This document shows positions 15,353-24,023 of a stretch of DNA of 64,000 nucleotides, one piece after another. The stretch spans positions 60,198 through 124,197 of the forward strand of contig JBJDZG010000025.1 of NCBI GenBank assembly GCA_051867875.1. Reading direction: 5' to 3'. The number at the start of each line of letters is the position of its first letter. The first letter of the stretch is position 1. Below the pieces are notes generated by a model. The model saw only the letters and a list, made by a program, of their open reading frames with translations. It searched no databases and was not told where the DNA came from. This DNA comes from RGIG4608 sp051867875 (GTDB lineage: Bacteria > Bacillota > Clostridia > Oscillospirales > CAG-272). Position numbers and translations under genes: made by a program.

Positions 15353-16609
15353 TCAACAATGGGGCAAAATGAGCAAAATTTCTTTGAGAGCGCGGCTGCA
15401 AGCGACCTTTCGGATATATTCGCGGTCGCGTCGGCTCGGAATGTGGAGTTCAACCGCGAAATTTTTATGTGCGGTGGACACTCCGACAAAGACGGTGCCG
15501 ACGGCTTGCTTTGTTGCGGGGTCGGGATTTGGTCCTGCCTCACCCGTGACGGACACGGCTATATCCGTATGAAGGCGCGCGCGTGCGCCCTCTGCCATCT
15601 CTATGGCGGTCTCGGTGGACACGGCGCTGAATTTTTCAAGCGTTTTTTCGCTGACACCGAGCAGATTTATTTTCGCTTCGTTTGAGTAGGTGATAAATCC
15701 ACCCGCGAAAACCTTTGACGCGCCCGCGATATCGGTTATTCTCTTTGAGAGATAACCGCCCGTGCAGGATTCGGCTGTGGCGAGCGTCAGTTGCTTTTGA
15801 GCGAGTCCTTCGACTACCGCTTTTTCAATTATTTCGGCGTCAAGAGCGTAAATGAACTCGCCGACGGGGCTTGCTTTGACCTTTTCTATCATCTCAGAGC
15901 AGAGTCTTTCTCCCTCCTCCTCACTCGCAGAGAGGGAAGCGACGCGCAGGCGCACCTCGCCCTCTTTTGCGTAGGGTGCGAGCGTGGGATTTGTGCTATC
16001 CCTCATGAGCGTACGCAGGTGCATTTCCACTTCACTCTCGCTCATTCCCATTATGTGAATGTTTCTCGATACGAGTATTTTATCGCTGAGCTTTTTGAGC
16101 CTCGGCATAACGGACTCCTCGAACATAGGGCATAGCTCAAAGGGCGGTCCGGGCAGTAAAATGACGGTTTTGCCGTCTTTTTGAATGTAAATTCCGGGTG
16201 CTGTGCCCGTTCTGTTCGGAAGTGCTTCTGCACCCTCGGGAATGTCCGCCTGCTTTGCGTTATTGGGTGACATTTTTCGTCCCGAGGACGCGAAATGCTC
16301 CTCAATTTCGCGCAAAATCCGCCCGTCGCGGTGCATTTTCAGTCCCAAGGCTTCTGCTACCGTTTCCTTCGTAAGGTCGTCGTAGGTGGGACCGAGTCCG
16401 CCGCTGAGAATGAGTATATCAGAGCGCGAGAGTGCCTCGACGACGGCGTTCTTCAAGCGTTTGGAATTATCGCCTACGACCTCGGTGTGATAGACGGAAA
16501 TGCCGAGAGAAGCGAGCTTCTTTCCTATATACGACGCGTTTGTGTTAACGACCTCGCCGAGCAAAAGCTCCGTGCCGACACACAGTATTTCGGCGGTTTT
16601 GTTTTTCAT
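15353..16609 (-). CDS. cinA: CinA family protein (MoaB-like domain plus NMN amidohydrolase domain)
   Basis: I chose ATG 16609 (418 residues), preceded by CAGGAGGG; the longer frame runs through the promoter. The N-terminal domain (about 1-170) has CVGTELLLGEVVNTNASYI and LSGGLGPTYDDLT, typical of the MoaB/COG1058 fold linked to ADP-ribose or CoA pyrophosphatase activity. The C-terminal domain (about 255-410) has ATAESCTGGYLSKRIT and SVTGEAGPNP, the nicotinamide-nucleotide amidase signature. In Firmicutes CinA is tied to competence and to recycling pyridine nucleotides. It has its own promoter, divergent from the radical SAM gene. Confidence 0.93.
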   Translation of the reverse strand: MKNKTAEILCVGTELLLGEVVNTNASYIGKKLASLGISVYHTEVVGDNSKRLKNAVVEALSRSDILILSGGLGPTYDDLTKETVAEALGLKMHRDGRILREIEEHFASSGRKMSPNNAKQADIPEGAEALPNRTGTAPGIYIQKDGKTVILLPGPPFELCPMFEESVMPRLKKLSDKILVSRNIHIMGMSESEVEMHLRTLMRDSTNPTLAPYAKEGEVRLRVASLSASEEEGERLCSEMIEKVKASPVGEFIYALDAEIIEKAVVEGLAQKQLTLATAESCTGGYLSKRITDIAGASKVFAGGFITYSNEAKINLLGVSEKTLEKFSAVSTETAIEMAEGARARLHTDIAVSVTGEAGPNPDPATKQAVGTVFVGVSTAHKNFAVELHIPSRRDREYIRKVACSRALKEILLILPHC

Positions 16610-16676
16610 ATTACCCTCCTGCACGTTTTTCAGATGCGGTTCGGTTTTATCGCGCCGCATTTCAGTTACTATAATT

Positions 16677-16705
16677 ATTATACTACAAAGGCGGGATAAA
16701 ATCAA
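16677..16705 (-). promoter_or_regulatory. Promoter of cinA
   Basis: On the minus strand TTGATT (16700-16705) and TATAAT (16677-16682), 17-base spacer. Confidence 0.8.
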
Positions 16706-16712
16706 TTAGGAC

Positions 16713-16741
16713 TTGAAAAGTTTTGTGCGATGATGTATAAT
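16713..16741 (+). promoter_or_regulatory. Promoter of the radical SAM gene
   Basis: TTGAAA (16713-16718) and TATAAT (16736-16741), 17-base spacer, 29 bases before the ATG. Its -35 lies back to back with that of cinA. Confidence 0.8.
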
Positions 16742-16770
16742 TTATTAAAACGGGAGAGGAGGAGAGAAGA

Positions 16771-17649
16771 ATGGCAAAATGCTTTTCGTGCCCGAGGGGG
16801 TGCGCGGTTGACAGGGAAGCGGGCGAGCGCGGATTTTGCGGCGTCGGCTCGGAATACGTTATCGGCTCGGCAGACCTTCATTTTTGGGAAGAACCGTGCA
16901 TAAGCGGTGCGCGCGGTTCGGGAGCCGTTTTCTTTTCGGGCTGCAATTTGCGCTGTATTTTCTGCCAAAACAGAGATATCAGCCGTTCGCTTTGCGGTGA
17001 GGTTTACAGCGAGGAGCGTCTGATAGACAAGATGCTTGAACTACAAGAGCGCGGCGCGCACAATATTAATCTCGTAACGGGAACGCCGTATTCGCTCTTC
17101 CTTGCGAAAACTCTTGAGAGGGCGAAGCCGAGGCTTTCCATACCGATTGTCTACAACTGCGGCGGCTACGAGTCGCAGGAGTCGCTTTCGGCTCTTGACG
17201 GGCTGATTGACGTATATTTGCCCGATTTTAAGTATTTTTCACCTGAAATTTCGGAAAAATATTCTGCGGCGCGCGATTATTTTGAGGTCGCTTCACGCGC
17301 GGTGGCCGAAATGCACCGACAGGTCGGCGAACTTACGCTTGACGAAGACGGGATTGCCGTGCGCGGGCTTATCGTGCGCCATCTGGTGCTCCCCTCGCAT
17401 AGAGAGGACAGCCGTGCCGTGCTCTCGGCACTCTCGGAGCTTCTGCCCGCGGGTGAGGTAACTTTGAGCCTTATGCGTCAGTACACGCCCGATTTTGCGG
17501 AGGCGGACGCGCCGAAAAATTTGCACCGCCGTGTTACGAGCTTTGAGTACGACGACGTGCTCGCCTTTGCCGAAAGCCTCGGATTTTCGGGCTATTCGCA
17601 GGCAAAGGAGTCGGCTAAAAAGGATTTTACACCTAAATTTATGAGTTAG
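16771..17649 (+). CDS. Radical SAM protein, pyruvate-formate-lyase-activase-like (COG1313 type)
   Basis: This 292-residue protein has GGGAGAGGAGGAGAG before its ATG. The radical SAM cluster motif is CNLRCIFC (about residues 58-65). Upstream sit four more cysteines in CFSCPRGCAVDREAGERGFC, an N-terminal metal or cluster motif found in the COG1313/AmmeMemoRadiSam-like group. DVYLPDFKY and a SLMRQYTP segment are also family features. These proteins resemble glycyl-radical activases, but their substrates are mostly unknown. No partner glycyl-radical enzyme is adjacent; the true pfl activase is a different gene near 30.5 kb. Confidence 0.85.
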   Translation: MAKCFSCPRGCAVDREAGERGFCGVGSEYVIGSADLHFWEEPCISGARGSGAVFFSGCNLRCIFCQNRDISRSLCGEVYSEERLIDKMLELQERGAHNINLVTGTPYSLFLAKTLERAKPRLSIPIVYNCGGYESQESLSALDGLIDVYLPDFKYFSPEISEKYSAARDYFEVASRAVAEMHRQVGELTLDEDGIAVRGLIVRHLVLPSHREDSRAVLSALSELLPAGEVTLSLMRQYTPDFAEADAPKNLHRRVTSFEYDDVLAFAESLGFSGYSQAKESAKKDFTPKFMS

Positions 17650-17663
17650 TCGGTTGTGTTGAC

Positions 17664-18190
17664 GTGTTCGCACCGCACCCGTTCTGCGTTTTCGCCCGCC
17701 TTTTGTAAAAGGCGGCGCGGTCAAGGGCGCGTAGCCCTTGTCGCCGTCGTAACGACGAAATTTTCTCTCGGCGTCTCTTTTTGTTAGCTTTTTCTCTGCG
17801 CCTATTTGGTCAGAGAAAAAGCGGGCAACGAGTTTTGGTGTCCTCGCGGCTACACGCTTTTGAAAATACGATACGGGGCGTCGGGGACGTCGCCCCCTAC
17901 GGGGTAGGTGCGGGCACCGAGCGCTTTTCTGTGTTCGCACCGCACCCGTTCTGCGTTTTCGCCCGCCTTTTGTAAAAGGCGGCGCGGTCAAGGGCGCGTA
18001 GCCCTTGTCGCCGTCGTAACGACGAAATTTTCTCTCGGCGTCTCTTTTTGTTAGCTTTTTCTCTGCGCCTATTTGGTCAGAGAAAAAGCGGGCAACGAGT
18101 TTTGGTGTCCTCGCGGCTACACGCGTATGAAACGCGATGCGGGGCGTCAGGGACGTCGCCCCCTACGGGGTAGGTGTGGGCACCGTGCCC
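17664..18190. repeat. 267-bp tandem duplication of composite intergenic repeat
   Basis: Copy 1 runs 17664-17930 and copy 2 17931 to about 18190, nearly identical except for changes near the hairpin. Each copy contains an AAGGGC...GCCCTT palindrome, a TTTTTCTCTG...CAGAGAAAAA hairpin, GTTTTGGTGTCCTCGCGGCTAC, and one CCCTACGG hairpin (17874-17902; 18140-18168). A diverged copy of the same module is at 47467-47640. It lies between the convergent radical SAM and deacetylase genes; reading frames through it are not genes. Confidence 0.88.
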
Positions 18191-18262
18191 AAACCGAAAT
18201 ATATTGATTTGGAGAGAAAATTTAATATAATTGCCGTATATGCTGTCGTGTATATTATCGAA

Positions 18263-19267
18263 TCATCTTTCAGCAAACGTATATTCGGAGCAGTTGTCGA
18301 GGGTGTCGAAGTAGTAGCCCTCGCTTTGAAGATAGGTCATAAGGTAGCGGAGATTATCACGGCACTTACCGAAGTCGTGCATAAGCACTATAAGCGGCTC
18401 GGAATTTTCCTTGGCGGACTCAAGGCTCGCTTCAAGGGAGCGCATATAATAATCTCTATCGCTCTCGCCCTCGTGGCGATAACTGTTATCTCTGTCATTG
18501 GTGAGAGCCGTCCAGTCGTAGACAGAGTAGCCCATATTGCGAAGCTCGTTTATGTACTCCTTAGCCTCGCCCTTGGTAAGTCTGCCGTTTGAGGAGCTGC
18601 CGCCGGGGAAGCGTATTAGCTTTGGCATTTTATCAAATTCGTCGCCGAAAATGTACCTCATCCCGTCCTCGTAGCGTTCAACCTCTGCTTTGAATTTGCC
18701 AAATGAAGAATATATATCGTCATATTCGTGTGTAAACGAATGACAGCCGATAAGATGACCGCGCTCCGCGGTTTCTCTCATTTTGTCGGGGTAAGTCTGC
18801 GCGTTCTTTCCCTGCACGAAGAACGTCGCTTTGGCGTCAAATTCGTCGAGGATATCGAGAATTTCGATAGTATTATCCCTTGTCGGTCCGTCGTCGAAGG
18901 TGAGGTAGATGACCTTATCGGGAGCAACCTCATTCGCGTGCAATTTAACGCTCGTGCCGAGCTCGACGAGAATTTTTCCGTCTTCAACTTTACCTGAATA
19001 CTCAAAGCTCAACACGCGGTTGGGAATTTTCGAGCCGGCGGGAACTATTTCGTAAGTTATCTCAGCGCCTTCAAGCGTTGCCTTGGCTTCGCCGAGGTTC
19101 ATTCCGTCAAGGTTTGGAATGGAGATATACTGAATTTCGGGGTCTGTCTGCACGACGGGCTCGGAGAGCAGCTTTTGCATAAGCGTTGCACATAGAATTA
19201 CGAGAATTACAAGGCAAACGGCAAGTGTGCCGAGCAGTATATACGTACTTTTTTTATCTTTAATCAT
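18263..19267 (-). CDS. PASTA-domain polysaccharide deacetylase (NodB family), membrane-anchored
   Basis: This 334-residue protein has AAGGA before its ATG. Residues 9-31 are a membrane anchor, 48-112 read as one PASTA domain (IPNLDGMNLGEAKATLEGA...ILVELGTSVKLH), and 118-325 form a NodB deacetylase. Catalytic motifs are YLTFDDGPTRD (Asp125-Asp126), HSFTH with metal ligands His176 and His180, and RFPGGSSSNGR. It should remove acetyl groups from peptidoglycan or another wall glycan outside the cell. PASTA domains normally bind uncrosslinked peptidoglycan, so here one may position the enzyme on nascent wall. The fusion is unusual to me. It has its own promoter. Confidence 0.88.
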   Translation of the reverse strand: MIKDKKSTYILLGTLAVCLVILVILCATLMQKLLSEPVVQTDPEIQYISIPNLDGMNLGEAKATLEGAEITYEIVPAGSKIPNRVLSFEYSGKVEDGKILVELGTSVKLHANEVAPDKVIYLTFDDGPTRDNTIEILDILDEFDAKATFFVQGKNAQTYPDKMRETAERGHLIGCHSFTHEYDDIYSSFGKFKAEVERYEDGMRYIFGDEFDKMPKLIRFPGGSSSNGRLTKGEAKEYINELRNMGYSVYDWTALTNDRDNSYRHEGESDRDYYMRSLEASLESAKENSEPLIVLMHDFGKCRDNLRYLMTYLQSEGYYFDTLDNCSEYTFAER

Positions 19268-19310
19268 TTTTATTTCCTTTTCGCAAAAGTTTATATGTGG
19301 TACTTATATA

Positions 19311-19339
19311 ATTCTATCATCATTTCACTTTGTTTTCAA
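19311..19339 (-). promoter_or_regulatory. Promoter of the deacetylase gene
   Basis: On the minus strand TTGAAA (19334-19339) and TAGAAT (19311-19316), 17-base spacer. Confidence 0.75.
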
Positions 19340-19379
19340 GAGATTTTTTGCGCTTTTCGTTAATATTTTTCTCTATCTA

Positions 19380-19408
19380 TTGCAAGCGCGCGAAAAAAGT
19401 GATAAAAT
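19380..19408 (+). promoter_or_regulatory. Promoter of tldD-pmbA
   Basis: TTGCAA (19380-19385) and TAAAAT (19403-19408), 17-base spacer, followed by AAGGAGG at 19428-19434 and the tldD ATG. Confidence 0.8.
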
Positions 19409-19443
19409 AGATATAATTTAGTATATAAAGGAGGTTTTTATAT

Positions 19444-20847
19444 ATGCAATTTTCAGAATTTTTGAATTCAAGACGCGCCTCGGCGCGCGCGCTCGTTGCA
19501 GAGCTCGGCACGCATTTTGAGTACGTCGGCATTCTCGGCACGGACGTAAAATCAAGCTCGGTCCGCGTTAACAGAAGCGTTTCCGATATCGGCGAAGGCG
19601 GCGGGGCTGAGTGCGGTTTCGTCGTTAAGATGCACAACGGACGCTCTTTCTTTGAATACTCCGTTGACGATATTTCGGGCGACGCTCACGCGCTTGCAGA
19701 GAAGATTATTTCTTCTGTCAAACTCGAAGAAGGTCTTACCGATGCCCAGATAAGCGTTCCCGCTCCGAAAGATGAGCCGATGGTGAGGTCATTTGCGCGC
19801 GAGTGCGATTTTGACAGCTTTTCCGACGAGGAGCTCCTCGCAAGATGCACGGAGATAAGAGATGACATACTTTCAAGAAGCGACAAGCTGCTCAACGTTA
19901 TCGTCGCGGTGATGCCCTTTACCGTTTCAAAGCTCTTTGTGTCAAAGAACCGCGAGCTTGACCAATTCTATTCTTGGGTAAACGTTATGGCTATGGCTGT
20001 TTACCGCGAGGGTGAAAAGATGGTTATGGCAAGAGAGGGAACGTACTCAAATCTTCTTTCCGAGGCTCTCGGAGAGATTTCAGAGCATATTCCCGCGCTC
20101 ATTCACAAATGTGAAAAGCTCGCAACTGCAAAACCCATCGTTCCCGGTGTTTACGACGTAATCACGGACCCCTCAATCACTGGACTTATCGCTCACGAGG
20201 CGTTTGGCCACGGCGTTGAGATGGACCAATTCGTAAAAGACCGTGCGCTTGCAAAGCACTACGTCGGCGAATATGTGGCAAGCCCTATTTGCAATATGCA
20301 CGACGGCGCGTGCGCGACGTTCTCGACGGCTTCGTATTTCTTTGACGACGACGGCGTGCTTGCTCACGATACGCAGATTATCAAGGACGGAATCCTCGTT
20401 GCAGGTATCAGCGACCTCGTTTCCGCAACCGAGCTCGGCACAGAGCCTACGGGCAACGGCAGACGTCAATCCTACAAGAGAAAGGCTTATTCGCGTATGA
20501 CGAACACGTTTTTCTCGCCCGGCAAGGATAAACTTGAGGACATGATAGCGTCCGTAAAGCACGGATATATGCTTTTTGAAACTAACAACGGTATGGAAGA
20601 CCCGAAGAACTGGCAGATTCAGTGCACTGCGGAGTACGGAATAGAGATAGTTGACGGCAAGCTCACCGACAACTATGTTTCTCCCGTCGTTATGAGCGGT
20701 TCGGTTCCCGAGCTTCTCAAATCAATTTCCATGGTTTCCGATGATTTTAAGATTATCGGCGCGGGCTCCTGCGGTAAGGGCTACAAGGAATGGGTAAGAG
20801 TATCCGACGGCGGACCTGCCCTGAAAGTGAGGGTGAAATTAGCATGA
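19444..20847 (+). CDS. tldD: TldD-like metalloprotease
   Basis: This 467-residue protein carries the zinc motif in LIAHEAFGHGVEMDQ (HExxxGH, near residue 249), with a downstream SDLVSATELGTEPTGNGRR segment and conserved Cys and Gly-rich strands near the C-terminus. TldD pairs with PmbA (TldE) as a heterodimeric protease that trims peptides, including modified leader peptides. The pmbA gene follows with its ATG overlapping this stop, so the pair is translationally coupled. I see no modified-peptide biosynthesis genes nearby. A general proteolytic role is likely. Confidence 0.93.
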   Translation: MQFSEFLNSRRASARALVAELGTHFEYVGILGTDVKSSSVRVNRSVSDIGEGGGAECGFVVKMHNGRSFFEYSVDDISGDAHALAEKIISSVKLEEGLTDAQISVPAPKDEPMVRSFARECDFDSFSDEELLARCTEIRDDILSRSDKLLNVIVAVMPFTVSKLFVSKNRELDQFYSWVNVMAMAVYREGEKMVMAREGTYSNLLSEALGEISEHIPALIHKCEKLATAKPIVPGVYDVITDPSITGLIAHEAFGHGVEMDQFVKDRALAKHYVGEYVASPICNMHDGACATFSTASYFFDDDGVLAHDTQIIKDGILVAGISDLVSATELGTEPTGNGRRQSYKRKAYSRMTNTFFSPGKDKLEDMIASVKHGYMLFETNNGMEDPKNWQIQCTAEYGIEIVDGKLTDNYVSPVVMSGSVPELLKSISMVSDDFKIIGAGSCGKGYKEWVRVSDGGPALKVRVKLA

Positions 20848-22118
20848 CGGAAAGAGTTATTAACATACTTAAAAATACCGACGGTATCAGCGACTGGCGC
20901 GTAATTACCAAAAATACGGAATCGACGGAGCTCTTTTTCGTTCACCGCTCGCTTGAAACGGTCAGAAGCACGGACACGACGGATATTAAGGTTACTGTCT
21001 ACGTCGCGCACGACGGCAAGCTCGGCGAGGCTACATTCTCCGTCTACGCCTCTTACGGCGACGAAAAGATTGCAGAGGAGATAGAAAAGGCTAAGAAGAA
21101 GGCAAATCTTATTTCCAATCAGTATTACGAGCTCCCCGCAAATGAGGTAGGCGAGTACATCTCAAAGTCCAATTTTGCGGACTACGAGCCAGCAAAGCTC
21201 GCTTCTCTTATTGCTCACGACTGCTTTGAGGCGGACAATGTTGAGGGCGGTTCGATAAATGCGCTTGAAATCTTTATCTACAAGGACAGAATTACAGTAA
21301 AGAACAGCCGCGGAATTGACAAGAGCGATATTTCTTACAGCGCGATGGTTGAGGCTATCCCGACCTTTAACGGCGAGGAGTCCGTTGAGCTCTACGAGCA
21401 GTACAATTTTACGGAATACGACCACGCTCTCGTTCTTGGGGAAATTTCCGCGAAGATGAGAGAGGTGCGCGACAGATACGAGGCGAAGGTGCCGAGCGAA
21501 AAGCTCTCCTGCCCCGTCGTGCTCGGCGCACCCGAGCTTGAGTCGCTCTTCGCAAGCCTTATAAGCAACCTTAATTTTGCTTCCGTTTATCAGCACGCAA
21601 ACGCATTTAACGTCGGCGACGACATTCAAAAAGGAGCTCTCGGCGACCGCTTGACGCTTACTATGTGCGGTGAGGTTAAGGGAAGCGTTCGTTCCGCGTC
21701 CTTTGACGGCGACGGTGTTACACTTGTTGACACGAAGATAATCGAGGACGGCAAGGCGCACGTTCTCTTCGGCGGTACGCGCTACGCGCAGTATCTCGGC
21801 AAGCAGGCTACGGGCAATCTCGGCTGCATAAGCGTTGAGTGCGGTACGCTTACAGAGAGCGAAAAGAGAAGCGCTCCTTATTTCAGATGTGCTTCAATGT
21901 CGGGACTTCAAGTCGATATTTACAACGACTACATCGGCGGAGAGGTTCGTCTTGCTTACTACTTTGACGGCGAGCGCGAGATACCCGTAACGGGCATTTC
22001 CATCAGCGGAAAGCTCAGTACGGCTCTTGCAAATATGCGTCTTTCCGACGAGGTAACGACTTACGAGAGCTACCACGGACCGAAATGCGCTCTTTTCGGC
22101 GGTATTGAGATAGTTTAA
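20844..22118 (+). CDS. pmbA: PmbA/TldE-like protease partner subunit
   Basis: ATG 20844 overlaps the tldD stop and follows GAGGGTGA; the upstream in-frame ATG at 20790 lies inside tldD. The 424-residue protein lacks the HExxxGH motif, as expected for the PmbA half, and shares the C-terminal fold (GDRLTLTM, QATGNLGC, VTGISISGK). It forms the heterodimer with TldD. The next gene has its own promoter, so this ends the operon. Confidence 0.92.
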   Translation: MTERVINILKNTDGISDWRVITKNTESTELFFVHRSLETVRSTDTTDIKVTVYVAHDGKLGEATFSVYASYGDEKIAEEIEKAKKKANLISNQYYELPANEVGEYISKSNFADYEPAKLASLIAHDCFEADNVEGGSINALEIFIYKDRITVKNSRGIDKSDISYSAMVEAIPTFNGEESVELYEQYNFTEYDHALVLGEISAKMREVRDRYEAKVPSEKLSCPVVLGAPELESLFASLISNLNFASVYQHANAFNVGDDIQKGALGDRLTLTMCGEVKGSVRSASFDGDGVTLVDTKIIEDGKAHVLFGGTRYAQYLGKQATGNLGCISVECGTLTESEKRSAPYFRCASMSGLQVDIYNDYIGGEVRLAYYFDGEREIPVTGISISGKLSTALANMRLSDEVTTYESYHGPKCALFGGIEIV

Positions 22119-22186
22119 TTTGCACTTAATGTGTAAATAAAGGTGTGTTTTTTGCACTTTTTACTCTTTTTTAAGCGGCGGTTATA

Positions 22187-22195
22187 TGATATAAT
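22187..22195 (+). promoter_or_regulatory. Extended -10 promoter of the SPFH gene
   Basis: TGATATAAT gives a TGn-TATAAT extended -10 (TATAAT 22190-22195). The -35 position is only a T run, consistent with an extended -10 type promoter. Confidence 0.6.
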
Positions 22196-22231
22196 TAAAT
22201 CACCGAAAAACAAAGAAAGAAGGTTTATTTT

Positions 22232-23299
22232 ATGGTAATTTTTTTCGCAGGTGTTGTGATTGCTCTGCTTGCAGTTGGCTTTGCGGCAATCAGCTTTAAC
22301 AGAAAGAACAAGACGGGCAAGCATTCCGTTCCCGCTCTTGCGCTTAGCCTCGTTTTCGCAGTTATTTTCTGCATTGTACCTTTCAGTATTCACATCGTTG
22401 AAACGGGTGAGATAGCCGTCGTCAAGTTTATGGGCGAGGCGAAAGAGGTCAAAACGGCAGGTATGCACTTCGACTTATGGCTGACAAATCAGTACGATAT
22501 CTACGACGCAAAGGTTCAGAATGTGGAAATTACAACTTCCGCATATTCGTCTGACGCGCAGACCATGGATATTTCGATGACTCTCCAATATCAGATTGCT
22601 ATCGAAAAGGGCGTTGACATAGCGAAGCAGTACGGCTCGCTCGATGCACTTCAGAGCAGGATTCAGGCGATAGCCATTGAAAAGACGAAATCCGTTCTTT
22701 CCTCTTACAAGGCTATGGACATTATCGCGCAGCGCTCGTCGATGTCGCCCATGGTTGAGGAGTCTATCAAGGAAGCCATTTCCGAGGAGTATTTCGTAAC
22801 GGTTTCGACTGTTGTTCTCACTAACATTGATTTCTCCGACGCCTTTGAAAAGGCAGTTGAGGACAAGATGATAGCCGAGCAGAATCAGCTCAAGGCTGAA
22901 TATCAGAACAAGGAAACAATCGCAAAGGCAGAGGCGGAAGCCAAGGCTGCTATCGCAAAAGCCGAGGCGGAGGCACGGGCGAAGGTCATCGCCGCGGAGG
23001 CTGAACGCGATGCTCAGGTTGAGCTTTCACGTGCGGAGGCTATTTCCATTCAACTCAAATCGGTTGAGATAGCACGTACACTCGGCTTTGCCGTCAACGA
23101 GCGTGAAACCGTTGACGAGGACGGCAATCCCACCGTTGAATATCAGATTGATTTCACGGGAAAGAGCCCCGAGGAGATAGCTCTGATTACCGACTATCTC
23201 AAATATATGGAATACCTTGCTAAATGGGACGGCAAGCTCCCCACGGTTATTACACAGGACGGTGCTAACGTGGTTATTCCGATGGAGCCGTCAGTATAA
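22232..23299 (+). CDS. SPFH/Band 7 (prohibitin-like) membrane protein
   Basis: This 355-residue protein has two N-terminal hydrophobic segments (about 2-22 and 34-54). The SPFH domain (about 58-230) contains VETGEIAVVKFMG and DAKVQNVEITTSAYSSDAQTMD. A long alanine/glutamate/lysine-rich coiled coil follows (about 220-275, EAEAKAAIAKAEAEARAKVIA). Such proteins assemble into large membrane rings that organise microdomains and guard membrane proteases such as FtsH. The ribosome site is AGAAGG. It is monocistronic with a strong terminator. Confidence 0.9.
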   Translation: MVIFFAGVVIALLAVGFAAISFNRKNKTGKHSVPALALSLVFAVIFCIVPFSIHIVETGEIAVVKFMGEAKEVKTAGMHFDLWLTNQYDIYDAKVQNVEITTSAYSSDAQTMDISMTLQYQIAIEKGVDIAKQYGSLDALQSRIQAIAIEKTKSVLSSYKAMDIIAQRSSMSPMVEESIKEAISEEYFVTVSTVVLTNIDFSDAFEKAVEDKMIAEQNQLKAEYQNKETIAKAEAEAKAAIAKAEAEARAKVIAAEAERDAQVELSRAEAISIQLKSVEIARTLGFAVNERETVDEDGNPTVEYQIDFTGKSPEEIALITDYLKYMEYLAKWDGKLPTVITQDGANVVIPMEPSV

Positions 23300-23316
23300 T
23301 AGTACATATTTAAGTG

Positions 23317-23355
23317 AAAATCCCGACACCGCTTTTATGGCGGTGTCGGGATTTT
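23317..23355. terminator. Bidirectional terminator between the SPFH gene and the TetR operon
   Basis: A 16-bp perfect stem AAAATCCCGACACCGC (23317-23332) with 23340-23355. It serves the SPFH gene on the plus strand and lies 11 bases past the last gene of the minus-strand TetR operon. Confidence 0.92.
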
Positions 23356-23365
23356 ATTTTTGCTT

Positions 23366-24022
23366 TTATTTCGTACCGAAAAGCACGATTTTAAGGATAT
23401 CGGACGTTTTACTATATCCGAATTGCTCTTTGAAAACGTCGGTGGCGGGACCGCCGTAATTAAGCAGACCGTCAACGTAGACATCGGTGCGTTTGATTTT
23501 TTCATTTTTCTCGCACGGCTTGCCGTCGAGCTTCAAGAAGGTTTCTGCGTAATCGAGCGTCAGCTTATCAAACTCGGCAGAGTCTTTTTTCTTGCCCTTT
23601 TTGGCGAGCGTTTCGGGGAGCCTTATGCTGTCGTACCAATGCGCTTCGTTTGCTTTGGCATCATCTCTGTCGGGAAGGCTTGCATAGCGTGCCTTTACCT
23701 CGGCAAGAGGCGAGCAGTCGGTTTTTTCCTCGCCCATGGTGTCGTAAAGCTCTAAAATCAGCGTATCGTTGCCCATGGCGTATATTCTGTCGTATGAGAG
23801 CAGAGGAAGGTCTTTATCCGTGGGTGATATTACGAGCGTGTCCATTTGCATAAGTCCGAAGAAGCCCTTTGCGCGCATTATGCTGACGTGTCCGAGTCCC
23901 TCTGCGTTATAAGCGGAGCAGGTGAATTTCATTCCCTTTGCCTTGAAGGTCTTAAATTCACCGACGCTCTTTTCATTCAGCTTATGATGCTTTTTTACAA
24001 GCTCCAGGATGCTGTCCGTCAT
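23366..24022 (-). CDS. Unrecognised cytosolic protein, last gene of the TetR operon
   Basis: The ATG follows GGAGAAAGAATGAT and is one base past the previous stop, so the gene is tightly coupled. The 218-residue protein has no signal or membrane helix. It reads as an alpha/beta protein with MRAKGFFGLMQMDTLVISP, then LLSYDRIYAMGNDTLILELYD and a charged Lys-rich linker near residue 140. The LLSYD...LILELYD pattern faintly recalls ferredoxin-dependent bilin-reductase-type beta sheets, but I cannot support that assignment. It has two cysteines and no obvious catalytic motif. Confidence 0.8.
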   Translation of the reverse strand: MTDSILELVKKHHKLNEKSVGEFKTFKAKGMKFTCSAYNAEGLGHVSIMRAKGFFGLMQMDTLVISPTDKDLPLLSYDRIYAMGNDTLILELYDTMGEEKTDCSPLAEVKARYASLPDRDDAKANEAHWYDSIRLPETLAKKGKKKDSAEFDKLTLDYAETFLKLDGKPCEKNEKIKRTDVYVDGLLNYGGPATDVFKEQFGYSKTSDILKIVLFGTK

Positions 24023-24023
24023 A

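Noticed and set aside
17293..17991. 232-codon minus-strand ORF at the radical SAM gene end
   Set aside because: Its distinctive part is the translated 267-bp repeat, and the rest is antisense.
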